Positions 11,342 to 24,200 of a stretch of 64,000 nucleotides of DNA are shown one piece after another. Origin of the DNA: Diorhabda sublineata (lineage: Eukaryota > Arthropoda > Insecta > Coleoptera > Chrysomelidae); the NCBI RefSeq assembly GCF_026230105.1, contig NW_026614264.1:1-64000 (forward strand), read 5' to 3'. The position numbers and the translations under genes are program-made. The notes beneath the pieces are model-generated. The model searched no databases and had not been told where the DNA came from. It saw only the letters and a program-made list of their open reading frames with translations. The stretch's first letter is position 1, and each line of letters opens with the position of its first letter.

Positions 11342-14132
11342 ACTTTGTGTTAATTGAAAATTTTAAAAGTCTATCTTCCTCATTTGAAGTCGAATTTCAA
11401 CATTTCTTATATATTTGAGTGAGTTCGCAGCTAACTTTTTCAGATATCGTCGATTAACATCCATTGAAGCCCATTGAAGTCAACTTTCACTTTGTGTTAA
11501 TTGAAAATTTTCAAAGTCTATCTTCCTCATTTGAAGTCGAATTCCAACATTTCTTATATATTTGGGTGAGTAAGCATCTAACTCTGTCAGATATCGTCGA
11601 CTAACATCCATTGAAGCCCATTGAAGTCAACTGTCACTTTGTGTTAGTTGAAAATTTTCAAAGTCTATCTTCCTCATTTGAAGTCGAATTTCAACATTTC
11701 TTATATATTTGAGTGAGTTCGCATCTAACTCTGTCAGATATCGTCGATTAACATCCATTGAAGCCAATTGAAGTCAACTGTCACTTTGTGTTAATTGGAA
11801 ATTTTCAAAGTCTACCTTCCTCATTTGAAGTCGAATTTCAACATTTCGTATATATTTGAGTGAGTTCGCATCTAACTCTGTCAGATATCGTCGAATAAAA
11901 TCCATTGAAGCCCATTGAGGTCAACTGTCACTTTGTGTTAATTGAAAATTTTCAAAGTCTATCTTCCTCATTTGAAGTCGAATTTCAACATTTCTTATAT
12001 ATTTGAGTGAGTTTGCATCTAACTCGGTCAGATATCATCGATTAACATCCATTGAAGCCCATTGAAGTCAACTGTCACTTTGTGTTAATTGAAAATTTTC
12101 AAAGTCTATCTTCCTCATTTGAAGTCGAATTTCAACATTTCTTATATATTCGAGTGAGTTCGCATCTAACTCTGTCAGATATCGTCGATTAACATCCATT
12201 GAAGCCCATTGAAGTCAACTGTCACTTTGTGTTAATTGAAAATTTTCGAAGTCTATCTTCCTCATTTGAAGTCGAATTTCAACATTTCTTATATATTTGA
12301 GTGAGTTCGCATCTAACTCTGTCAGATATCGTCGAATAACATCCATTGAAGCTTATTGAGGTCAACTGTCACTTTGTGTTAATTGAAAATTTTCAAAGTC
12401 TATTTTCCTCATTTGAAGTCGAATTTCAACATTTCTTATATATTTGAGTGAGTTCGCATCTAACTCTGTCAGATATCGTCGATTAACATCCATTGAAGCC
12501 CATTGAAGTCAACTGTCACTTTGTGTTAATTGAAAGTTTTCAAAGTCTATCTTCCTCATTTGAAGTCGAATTTCAACATTTCTTATATATTTGAGTGAGT
12601 TCGCATCTAACTCTGTCAGATATCGTCGATTAACATCCATTGAAGCCCATTGAAGTCAACTGTCACTTTGTGTTAATTGAAAATTTTCAAAGTCTATCTT
12701 CCTCATTTGAAGTCGAATTTCAACATTTCTTATATATTTGAGTGAGTTCGCATATACTTTGTCAGATATCGTCGATTAACATCCATTGAAGCCCATTGAA
12801 GTCAACTGTCACTTTGTGTTAATTGAAAATTTTCAAAGTCTATCTTCCTCATTTGAAGTCGAATTTCAACATTTCTTATATATTTGAGTGAGTTCGCATC
12901 TAACTCTGTCAGATATCGTCGAATAAAATCCATTGAAGCCCATTGAGGTCAACTGTCACTTTGTGTTAATTGAAAATTTTCAAAGTCTATCTTCCTCATT
13001 TGAAGTCGAATTTCAACATTTCTTATATATTTGCGTGAGTTCGCATCTAACTCTGTCAGATATCGTCGAATAAAATCCATTGAAGCCCATTGAGGTCAAC
13101 TGTCACTTTGTGTTAACTGAAAATTTTCAAAGTTTATCTTCCTCATTTGAAGTCGAATTTCAACATTTCTTATATATTTGATTGAGTTCGCATCTAACTC
13201 TGTGAGATATCGTCGATTAACATCCATTGAAGCCCATTGAAGTCAACTGTCACTTTGTGTTAATTGAAAATTTTCAAAGTCTATCTTCCTCATTTGAAGT
13301 CGAATTTCAACATTTCTTATATATTTGAGTGAGTTCGCATCTAACTCGGTCAGATATCGTCGATTAACATCCATTGAAGCCCATTCAAGTCAACTGTCAC
13401 TTTGTGTTAATTGAAAATTTTCGAAGTCTATCTTCCTCATTTGAAGTCGAATTTCAACATTTCTTATATATTTGAGTGAGTTCGCAGCTAACTTTTTCAG
13501 ATATCGTCGATTAACATCCATTGAAGCCCATTGAAGTCAACTTTCACTTTGTGTTAATTGAAAATTTTCAAAGTCTATCTTCCTCATTTGAAGTCGAATT
13601 CCAACATTTCTTATATATTTGGGTGAGTAAGCATCTAACTCTGTCAGATATCGTCGACTAACATCCATTGAAGCCCATTGAAGTCAACTGTCACTTTGTG
13701 TTAGTTGAAAATTTTCAAAGTCTGTCTTCCTCATTTGAAGTCGAATTTCAACATTTCTTATATATTTGAGTGAGTTCGCATCTAACTCTGTCAGATATCG
13801 TCGATTAACATCCATTGAAGCCAATTGAAGTCAACTGTCACTTTGTGTTAATTGGAAATTTTCAAAGTCTACCTTCCTCATTTGAAGTCGAATTTCAACA
13901 TTTCTTATATATTTGAGTGAGTTCGCATCTAACTCTGTCAGATATCGTCGAATAAAATCCATTGAAGCCCATTGAGGTCAACTGTCACTTTGTGTTAACT
14001 GAAAATTTTCAAAGTTTATCTTCCTCATTTGAAGTCGAATTTTAACATTTCTCATATATTCGAGTGAGTTCGCATCTAACTTTGTCAGATATCGTCGATT
14101 AACATCCATTGAAGCCCATTGAAGTCAACTGT
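11342..14132 (+). repeat. 2.8-kb A block (19 monomers), copy 2 of 3
   Basis: This is the middle copy of the 19-monomer block. It matches 7080-9870 at 4262 bp to the left and 17977-20767 at 6635 bp to the right. It lies inside the 4.7-kb duplicated segment and so was carried along when that segment duplicated. The offset of 6635 is 45 x 147 + 20. The +20 comes from the 20-bp insertion at 15141-15170, and the other 1-bp changes in the interval cancel. Confidence 0.8.
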
Positions 14133-14580
14133 CACTTTGTGTTAATTGAAAATTTTCAATGTCTATCTTCCTCATTTGAAGTCGAATTTCAACATTTCTT
14201 ATATATTTGAGTGAGTTCGCATCTAACTCTGTCAGATATCGTCGATTAACATCCATTGAAGCCCATTGAATTCAACTGTCACTTTGTGTTAATTGAAAAT
14301 TTTAAAAGTCTATCTTCCTCATTTGAAGTCGAATTTCAACATTTCTTATATATTTGAGTGAGTTCGCAGCTAACTTTTTCAGATATCGTCGATTAACATC
14401 CATTGAAGCCCATTGAAGTCAACTTTCACTTTGTGTTAATTGAAAATTTTCAAAGTCTATCTTCCTCATTTGAAGTCGAATTCCAACATTTCTTATATAT
14501 TTGGGTGAGTAAGCATCTAACTCTGTCAGATATCGTCGACTAACATCCATTGAAGCCCATTGAAGTCAACTGTCACTTTG

Positions 14581-14602
14581 TGATAATATAAAACTTTCAA
14601 AG
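14581..14602 (+). other. Scrambled palindrome at a duplication edge
   Basis: Where other monomers read GTGTTAATTGAAAATTTTC, this one reads GTGATAATATAAAACTTTC. It therefore has several clustered changes inside an element that otherwise varies by single bases. The site is exactly the right end of the 9872-14582 match and the switch from A-type to B-type monomers. I read it as a recombination or repair scar; that is inference. Confidence 0.7.
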
Positions 14603-17495
14603 TCTTTCTTCCTCATTTGAAGTCGAATTTCAACATTTCTCATATATTTGAGTGAGTTTGCGTCTAACTTTGTCAGATATCATCGAAAAACATCCATTGA
14701 AGCCCATTGAAGCCAACTGTCACTTTGTGTTAATTGAAAATTTTCAAAGTCTATCTTCCTCATTTGAAGTCGAATTTCAACATTTCTTATATATTTGAGT
14801 GAGTTTGCGTCTAACTTTGTCAGATATCATCGAAAAACATCCATTGAAGCCCATTGAAGCCAACTGTCACTTTGTGTTAATTGAAAATTTTCAAAGTTCT
14901 ATCTTCCTCATTTGAAGTCGAATTTCAACATTTCTTATATATTTGAGTGAAATCGCATCTAACTCTGTCAGATATCGTCGATTAACATCCATTGAAGCCC
15001 ATTGAAGTCAACTGTCACTTTGTGATAATTGAAAATTTTCAAAGTCTATCTTCCTCATTTGAAGTCGAATTTCAACATTTCTTATATATTTGAGTGGAAT
15101 CGCATCTAACTCTGTCAGATATCGTCGATTAACATCAATTGAAGCCCATTTAAGCCCAATGAAGCCCATTGAAGCCAACTGTTACTTTGTGTTAATTGAG
15201 AATTTTCAAAGTCTATCTTCCTCATTTGAAGTCGAATTTCAACATTTCTTATATATTTGAGTGAGTTTGCATCTAACTTTGTCAGATATCATCGAAAAAC
15301 ATCCATTGAAGCCCATTGAAGCCAACTGTCACTTTGTGTTAATTGAAAATTTTCAAAGTCTATCTTCCTCATTTGAAGTCGAATTTCAACATTTCTTATA
15401 TATTTGAGTGAGATCGCATCTAACTTTGTCAGATATCGTCGAATAACATCCATTGAAGCCCATTGAAGTCAACTGTCACTTTGTGTTAATTGAAAATTTT
15501 CAAAGTCTATCTTCCTCATTTGAAGTCGAATTTCAACATTTCTTATATATTTGAGTGAGTTCGCACCTATCTTTGTCAGATATCATCGAAAAACATCCAT
15601 TGAAGCCCATTGAAGTCAACTGTCACTTTGTGTTAATTGAAAATTTTCAAAGTCTATCTTCCTCATTTGAAGTCGAATTTCAACATTTCTCATATATTTG
15701 AGTGAGTTTGCGTCTAACTTTGTCAGATATCATCGAAAAACATCCATTGAAGCCCATTGAAGCCAACTGTCACTTTGTGTTAATTGAAAATTTTCAAAGT
15801 CTATCTTCCTCATTTGAAGTCGAATTTCAACATTTCTTATATATTTGAGTGAGTTTGCATCTAACTTTGTCAGATATCATCGAAAAACATCCATTGAAGC
15901 TCATTGAGGTCAACTGTCACTTTGTGTTAATTGAAAATTTTCAAAGTCTATCTTCCTCATTTGAAGTCGAATTTCAACATTTCTCATATATTTGAGTGAG
16001 TTTGCGTCTAACTTTGTCAGATATCATCGAAAAACATCCATTGAAGCCCATTGAAGCCAACTGTCACTTTGTGATAATTGAAAATTTTCAAAGTCTTTCT
16101 TCCTCATTTGAAGTCGAATTTCAACATTTCTTATATATTTGAGTAAGTTCGCATCTAACTTTGTCAGATATCATCGAATAACATCCATTGAAGCCCATTG
16201 AGGTCAACTGTCACTTTGTGATAATTGAAAATTTTCAAAATCTATCTTCCTCATTTGAAGTCGAATTTCAACATTTCTTATATATTTGAGTGAGTTCGCA
16301 CCTAACTTTTTCAGATATCATCGAAAAACATCCATTGAAGCCCATTGAAGCCAACTGTCACTATGTGTTAATTGAAAATTTTCAAAGTCTATCTTCCTCA
16401 TTTGAAGTCGAATTCCAACATTCCTTATATATTTGAGTGGAATCGCATCTAACTCTGTCAGATATCGTCGATTAACATCCATTGAAGCCCATTGAAGTCA
16501 ACTGTCACTTTGTGTTAATTGAAAATTTTCAAAGTCTATCTTCCTCATTTGAAGTCGAATTTCAACATTTCTCATATATTTGAGTGAGTTTGCGTCTAAC
16601 TTTGTCAGATATCATCGAAAAACATCCATTGAAGCCCATTGAAGCCAACTGTCACTTTGTGTTAATTGAAAATTTTCAAAGTCTATCTTCCTCATTTGAA
16701 GTCGAATTTCAACATTTCTTATATATTTGAGTGAGATCGCATCTAACTTTGTCAGATATCGTCGAATAACATCCATTGAAGCCCATTGAAGTCAACTGTC
16801 ACTTTGTGTTAATTGAAAATTTTCAAAGTCTATCTTCCTCATTTGAAGTCGAATTTCAACATTTCTTATATATTTGAGTGAGTTCGCACCTATCTTTGTC
16901 AGATATCATCGAAAAACATCCATTGAAGCCCATTGAAGTCAACTGTCACTTTGTGTTAATTGAAAATTTTCAAAGTCTATCTTCCTCATTTGAAGTCGAA
17001 TTTCAACATTTCTCATATATTTGAGTGAGTTTGCGTCTAACTTTGTCAGATATCATCGAAAAACATCCATTGAAGCCCATTGAAGCCAACTGTCACTTTG
17101 TGTTAATTGAAAATTTTCAAAGTCTATCTTCCTCATTTGAAGTCGAATTTCAACATTTCTTATATATTTGAGTGAGTTTGCATCTAACTTTGTCAGATAT
17201 CATCGAAAAACATCCATTGAAGCTCATTGAGGTCAACTGTCACTTTGTGTTAATTGAAAATTTTCAAAGTCTATCTTCCTCATTTGAAGTCGAATTTCAA
17301 CATTTCTCATATATTTGAGTGAGTTTGCGTCTAACTTTGTCAGATATCATCGAAAAACATCCATTGAAGCCCATTGAAGCCAACTGTCACTTTGTGATAA
17401 TTGAAAATTTTCAAAGTCTTTCTTCCTCATTTGAAGTCGAATTTCAACATTTCTTATATATTTGAGTAAGTTCGCATCTAACTTTGTCAGATATC
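14582..17495 (+). repeat. B-type monomer block, second and third occurrences
   Basis: About 20 monomers, dominated by ATCATCGAAAAACATCC, TTTGCGTC and GAAGCCAACTG, with a few GTGGAATCGC monomers. A nine-monomer set occurs twice at an offset of exactly 1323 bp: AGATCGC at 15411 and 16734, GCACCTATC at 15564 and 16887, and GAGTAAGTTC at 16141 and 17464. One monomer near 14897 has an extra T (AAAGTTCTATC). The 20-bp insertion at 15141-15170 lies in this block. The block ends where GTCGATTAAC and TTTTCGAAG monomers resume. Confidence 0.8.
15141..15170 (+). repeat. 10-bp subrepeat expanded to three copies
   Basis: GAAGCCCATT, TAAGCCCAAT and GAAGCCCATT stand in tandem where other monomers have only one such decamer. 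The extra 20 bp make a 167-bp unit, the longest I saw. The decamer is the natural direct repeat across the monomer junction (ATTGAAGCCC followed by ATTGAAG). Slippage on that repeat is the obvious cause. The addition is close to two helical turns. Confidence 0.92.
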
Positions 17496-20400
17496 ATCGA
17501 ATAACATCCATTGAAGCCCATTGAAGTCAACTGTCACTTTGTGTTAATTGAAAATTTTCGAAGTCTATCTTCCTCATTTGAAGTCGAATTTCAACATTTC
17601 TTATATATTTGAGTGAGTTCGCATCTAACTCTGTCAGATATCGTCGAATAACATCCATTGAAGCTTATTGAGGTCAACTGTCACTTTGTGTTAATTGAAA
17701 ATTTTCAAAGTCTATTTTCCTCATTTGAAGTCGAATTTCAACATTTCTTATATATTTGAGTGAGTTCGCATCTAACTCTGTCAGATATCGTCGATTAACA
17801 TCCATTGAAGCCCATTGAAGTCAACTGTCACTTTGTGTTAATTGAAAGTTTTCAAAGTCTATCTTCCTCATTTGAAGTCGAATTTCAACATTTCTTATAT
17901 ATTTGAGTGAGTTCGCATCTAACTCTGTCAGATATCGTCGATTAACATCCATTGAAGCCCATTGAATTCAACTGTCACTTTGTGTTAATTGAAAATTTTA
18001 AAAGTCTATCTTCCTCATTTGAAGTCGAATTTCAACATTTCTTATATATTTGAGTGAGTTCGCAGCTAACTTTTTCAGATATCGTCGATTAACATCCATT
18101 GAAGCCCATTGAAGTCAACTTTCACTTTGTGTTAATTGAAAATTTTCAAAGTCTATCTTCCTCATTTGAAGTCGAATTCCAACATTTCTTATATATTTGG
18201 GTGAGTAAGCATCTAACTCTGTCAGATATCGTCGACTAACATCCATTGAAGCCCATTGAAGTCAACTGTCACTTTGTGTTAGTTGAAAATTTTCAAAGTC
18301 TATCTTCCTCATTTGAAGTCGAATTTCAACATTTCTTATATATTTGAGTGAGTTCGCATCTAACTCTGTCAGATATCGTCGATTAACATCCATTGAAGCC
18401 AATTGAAGTCAACTGTCACTTTGTGTTAATTGGAAATTTTCAAAGTCTACCTTCCTCATTTGAAGTCGAATTTCAACATTTCGTATATATTTGAGTGAGT
18501 TCGCATCTAACTCTGTCAGATATCGTCGAATAAAATCCATTGAAGCCCATTGAGGTCAACTGTCACTTTGTGTTAATTGAAAATTTTCAAAGTCTATCTT
18601 CCTCATTTGAAGTCGAATTTCAACATTTCTTATATATTTGAGTGAGTTTGCATCTAACTCGGTCAGATATCATCGATTAACATCCATTGAAGCCCATTGA
18701 AGTCAACTGTCACTTTGTGTTAATTGAAAATTTTCAAAGTCTATCTTCCTCATTTGAAGTCGAATTTCAACATTTCTTATATATTCGAGTGAGTTCGCAT
18801 CTAACTCTGTCAGATATCGTCGATTAACATCCATTGAAGCCCATTGAAGTCAACTGTCACTTTGTGTTAATTGAAAATTTTCGAAGTCTATCTTCCTCAT
18901 TTGAAGTCGAATTTCAACATTTCTTATATATTTGAGTGAGTTCGCATCTAACTCTGTCAGATATCGTCGAATAACATCCATTGAAGCTTATTGAGGTCAA
19001 CTGTCACTTTGTGTTAATTGAAAATTTTCAAAGTCTATTTTCCTCATTTGAAGTCGAATTTCAACATTTCTTATATATTTGAGTGAGTTCGCATCTAACT
19101 CTGTCAGATATCGTCGATTAACATCCATTGAAGCCCATTGAAGTCAACTGTCACTTTGTGTTAATTGAAAGTTTTCAAAGTCTATCTTCCTCATTTGAAG
19201 TCGAATTTCAACATTTCTTATATATTTGAGTGAGTTCGCATCTAACTCTGTCAGATATCGTCGATTAACATCCATTGAAGCCCATTGAAGTCAACTGTCA
19301 CTTTGTGTTAATTGAAAATTTTCAAAGTCTATCTTCCTCATTTGAAGTCGAATTTCAACATTTCTTATATATTTGAGTGAGTTCGCATATACTTTGTCAG
19401 ATATCGTCGATTAACATCCATTGAAGCCCATTGAAGTCAACTGTCACTTTGTGTTAATTGAAAATTTTCAAAGTCTATCTTCCTCATTTGAAGTCGAATT
19501 TCAACATTTCTTATATATTTGAGTGAGTTCGCATCTAACTCTGTCAGATATCGTCGAATAAAATCCATTGAAGCCCATTGAGGTCAACTGTCACTTTGTG
19601 TTAATTGAAAATTTTCAAAGTCTATCTTCCTCATTTGAAGTCGAATTTCAACATTTCTTATATATTTGCGTGAGTTCGCATCTAACTCTGTCAGATATCG
19701 TCGAATAAAATCCATTGAAGCCCATTGAGGTCAACTGTCACTTTGTGTTAACTGAAAATTTTCAAAGTTTATCTTCCTCATTTGAAGTCGAATTTCAACA
19801 TTTCTTATATATTTGATTGAGTTCGCATCTAACTCTGTGAGATATCGTCGATTAACATCCATTGAAGCCCATTGAAGTCAACTGTCACTTTGTGTTAATT
19901 GAAAATTTTCAAAGTCTATCTTCCTCATTTGAAGTCGAATTTCAACATTTCTTATATATTTGAGTGAGTTCGCATCTAACTCGGTCAGATATCGTCGATT
20001 AACATCCATTGAAGCCCATTCAAGTCAACTGTCACTTTGTGTTAATTGAAAATTTTCGAAGTCTATCTTCCTCATTTGAAGTCGAATTTCAACATTTCTT
20101 ATATATTTGAGTGAGTTCGCAGCTAACTTTTTCAGATATCGTCGATTAACATCCATTGAAGCCCATTGAAGTCAACTTTCACTTTGTGTTAATTGAAAAT
20201 TTTCAAAGTCTATCTTCCTCATTTGAAGTCGAATTCCAACATTTCTTATATATTTGGGTGAGTAAGCATCTAACTCTGTCAGATATCGTCGACTAACATC
20301 CATTGAAGCCCATTGAAGTCAACTGTCACTTTGTGTTAGTTGAAAATTTTCAAAGTCTGTCTTCCTCATTTGAAGTCGAATTTCAACATTTCTTATATAT

Positions 20401-21217
20401 TTGAGTGAGTTCGCATCTAACTCTGTCAGATATCGTCGATTAACATCCATTGAAGCCAATTGAAGTCAACTGTCACTTTGTGTTAATTGGAAATTTTCAA
20501 AGTCTACCTTCCTCATTTGAAGTCGAATTTCAACATTTCTTATATATTTGAGTGAGTTCGCATCTAACTCTGTCAGATATCGTCGAATAAAATCCATTGA
20601 AGCCCATTGAGGTCAACTGTCACTTTGTGTTAACTGAAAATTTTCAAAGTTTATCTTCCTCATTTGAAGTCGAATTTTAACATTTCTCATATATTCGAGT
20701 GAGTTCGCATCTAACTTTGTCAGATATCGTCGATTAACATCCATTGAAGCCCATTGAAGTCAACTGTCACTTTGTGTTAATTGAAAATTTTCAATGTCTA
20801 TCTTCCTCATTTGAAGTCGAATTTCAACATTTCTTATATATTTGAGTGAGTTCGCATCTAACTCTGTCAGATATCGTCGATTAACATCCATTGAAGCCCA
20901 TTGAATTCAACTGTCACTTTGTGTTAATTGAAAATTTTAAAAGTCTATCTTCCTCATTTGAAGTCGAATTTCAACATTTCTTATATATTTGAGTGAGTTC
21001 GCAGCTAACTTTTTCAGATATCGTCGATTAACATCCATTGAAGCCCATTGAAGTCAACTTTCACTTTGTGTTAATTGAAAATTTTCAAAGTCTATCTTCC
21101 TCATTTGAAGTCGAATTCCAACATTTCTTATATATTTGGGTGAGTAAGCATCTAACTCTGTCAGATATCGTCGACTAACATCCATTGAAGCCCATTGAAG
21201 TCAACTGTCACTTTGTG
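16654..21217 (+). repeat. 4.7-kb segmental duplication, copy 2 (one monomer shorter)
   Basis: This is the second copy of 9872-14582. Near 17495 the alignment offset changes from 6782 to 6635 bp. Copy 1 has an extra monomer with TATTCGAGTGAG at about 10.83 kb that is missing here. Beyond 21217 the two copies part: here the array continues with an ordinary GTTAGTTG monomer, whereas copy 1 enters the B block. Confidence 0.87.
17977..20767 (+). repeat. 2.8-kb A block (19 monomers), copy 3 of 3
   Basis: This block matches copy 2 (11342-14132) at 6635 bp, including the private TTGCGTG and CCCATTCAAG variants that copy 1 lacks. The marker TTTCGTATATATTTG is at 18482. It is contained in the larger duplicated segment 16654-21217. 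Confidence 0.8.
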
Positions 21218-24200
21218 TTAGTTGAAAATTTTCAAAGTCTATCTTCCTCATTTGAAGTCGAATTTCAACATTTCTTATATATTTGAGTGAGTTCGCATCT
21301 AACTCTGTCAGATATCGTCGATTAACATCCATTGAAGCCAATTGAAGTCAACTGTCACTTTGTGTTAATTGGAAATTTTCAAAGTCTACCTTCCTCATTT
21401 GAAGTCGAATTTCAACATTTCGTATATATTTGAGTGAGTTCGCATCTAACTCTGTCAGATATCGTCGAATAAAATCCATTGAAGCCCATTGAGGTCAACT
21501 GTCACTTTGTGTTAATTGAAAATTTTCAAAGTCTATCTTCCTCATTTGAAGTCGAATTTCAACATTTCTTATATATTTTAGTGAGTTCGCATCTAACTTT
21601 GTCAGATATCGTCGAATATCATCCATTGAAGCCCATTGAGGTCAACTGTCACTTGGTGTTAATTGAAAATTTTCAAAGTCTATCTTCCTCATTTGAAGTC
21701 GAATTTCAACAATTCTTATATATTTGAGTGATTTCGCATCTAACTCTGTCAGATATCGTCGATTAACATCCATTGAAGCCCATTGAAGTCAACTGTCAGT
21801 TTGTGTTAATTGAAAATTTTCAAAGTCTATCTTCCTCATTTGAAGTCGAATTTCAACATTTCTTATATATTTGAGTGAGTTCGCATCTAACTCTGTCAGA
21901 TATCGTCGACTAACATCCATTGAAGCCCATTGAAGTCAACTGTCACTTTGTGTTAGTTGAAAATTTTCAAAGTCTGTCTTCCTCATTTGAAGTCGAATTT
22001 CAACATTTCTTATATATTTGAGTGAGTTCGCATCTAACTCTGTCAGATATCGTCGATTAACATCCATTGAAGCCAATTGAAGTCAACTGTCACTTTGTGT
22101 TAATTGGAAATTTCCAAAGTCTACCTTCCTCATTTGAAGTCGAATTTCAACATTTCTTATATATTTGAGTGAGTTCGCATCTAACTCGGTCAGATATCGT
22201 CGATTAACATCCATTGAAGCCCATTGAAGTCAACTGTCACTTTGTGTTAATTGAAAATTTTCAAAGTCTATCTTCCTCATTTGAAGTCGAATTTCAACAT
22301 TTCTTATATATTCGAGTGAGTTCGCATCTAACTCTGTCAGATATCGTCGATTAACATCCATTGAAGCCCATTGAAGTCAACTGTCACTTTGTGTTAATTG
22401 AAAATTTTCGAAGTCTATCTTCCTCATTTGAAGTCGAATTTCAACATTTCTTATATATTTGAGTGAGTTCGCAGCTAACTTTTTCAGATATCGTCGATTA
22501 ACATCCATTGAAACCCATTGAAGTCAACTTTCACTTTGTGTTAATTGAAAATTTTCAAAGTCTATCTTCCTCATTTGAAGTCGAATTCCAACATTTCTTA
22601 TATATTTGGGTGAGTAAGCATCTAACTCTGTCAGATATCGTCGACTAACATCCATTGAAGCCCATTGAAGTCAACTGTCACTTTGTGTTAGTTGAAAATT
22701 TTCAAAGTCTGTCTTCCTCATTTGAAGTCGAATTTCAACATTTCTTATATATTTGAGTGAGTTCGCATCTAACTCTGTCAGATATCGTCGATTAACATCC
22801 ATTGAAGCCAATTGAAGTCAACTGTCACTTTGTGTTAATTGGAAATTTTCAAAGTCTACCTTCCTCATTTGAAGTCGAATTTCAACATTTCTTATATATT
22901 TGAGTGAGTTCGCAGCTAACTTTTTCAGATATCGTCGATTAACATCCATTGAAGCCCATTGAAGTCAACTTTCACTTTGTGTTAATTGAAAATTTTCAAA
23001 GTCTATCTTCCTCATTTGAAGTCGAATTCCAACATTTCTTATATATTTGGGTGAGTAAGCATCTAACTCTGTCAGATATCGTCGACTAACATCCATTGAA
23101 GCCCATTGAAGTCAACTGTCACTTTGTGTTAGTTGAAAATTTTCAAAGTCTGTCTTCCTCATTTGAAGTCGAATTTCAACATTTCTTATATATTTGGGTG
23201 AGTAAGCATCTAACTCTGTCAGATATCGTCGACTAACATCCATTGAAGCCCATTGAAGTCAACTGTCACTTTGTGTTAGTTGAAAATTTTCAAAGTCTGT
23301 CTTCCTCATTTGAAGTCGAATTTCAACATTTCTTATATATTTGAGTGAGTTCGCATCTAACTCGGTCAGATATCGTCGATTAACATCCATTGAAGCCCAT
23401 TGAAGTCAACTGTCACTTTGTGTTAATTGAAAATTTTCAAAGTCTATCTTCCTCATTTGAAGTCGAATTTCAACATTTCTTATATATTTGAGTGAGTTCG
23501 CATCTAACTCTGTCAGATATCGTCGAATAAAATCCATTGAAGCCCATTGAGGTCAACTGTCACTTTGTGTTAACTGAAAATTTTCAAAGTTTATCTTCCT
23601 CATTTGAAGTCGAATTTCAACATTTCTTATATATTTGATTGAGTTCGCATCTAACTCTGTGAGATATCGTCGATTAACATCCATTGAAGCCCATTGAAGT
23701 CAACTGTCACTTTGTGTTAATTGAAAATTTTCAAAGTCTATCTTCCTCATTTGAAGTCGAATTTCAACATTTCTTATATATTTGAGTGAGTTCGCATCTA
23801 ACTCGGTCAGATATCGTCGATTAACATCCATTGAAGCCCATTGAAGTCAACTGTCACTTTGTGTTAATTGAAAATTTTCAAAGTCTATCTTCCTCATTTG
23901 AAGTCGAATTTCAACATTTCTTATATATTCGAGTGAGTTCGCATCTAACTCTGTCAGATATCGTCGATTAACATCCATTGAAGCCCATTGAAGTCAACTG
24001 TCACTTTGTGTTAATTGAAAATTTTCGAAGTCTATCTTCCTCATTTGAAGTCGAATTTCAACATTTCTTATATATTTGAGTGAGTTCGCAGCTAACTTTT
24101 TCAGATATCGTCGATTAACATCCATTGAAGCCCATTGAAGTCAACTTTCACTTTGTGTTAATTGAAAATTTTCAAAGTCTATCTTCCTCATTTGAAGTCG

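Larger units (their letters stand above)
9872..14582 (+). repeat. 4.7-kb segmental duplication, copy 1
   Basis: This segment is repeated at 16654-21217. The left part (B monomers) aligns at an offset of 6782 bp and the right part, from about 10867, at 6635 bp, so the second copy has lost one monomer. Rare variants shared only by the two copies include TTGCGTG (13031/19666), CCCATTCAAG (13386/20021) and TTCAATGTC (14157/20792). I saw very few mismatches between copies, so the event looks recent. The match ends at 14582, where copy 1 runs into a scrambled palindrome. Confidence 0.88.

Noticed and set aside
7985..12246. A regular 29-monomer higher-order repeat (4262 bp)
   Set aside because: The 4262-bp spacing is real for two blocks, but the interval includes inserted B monomers and the unit does not recur a third time in tandem. 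It is a segmental duplication, not a fixed higher-order repeat.
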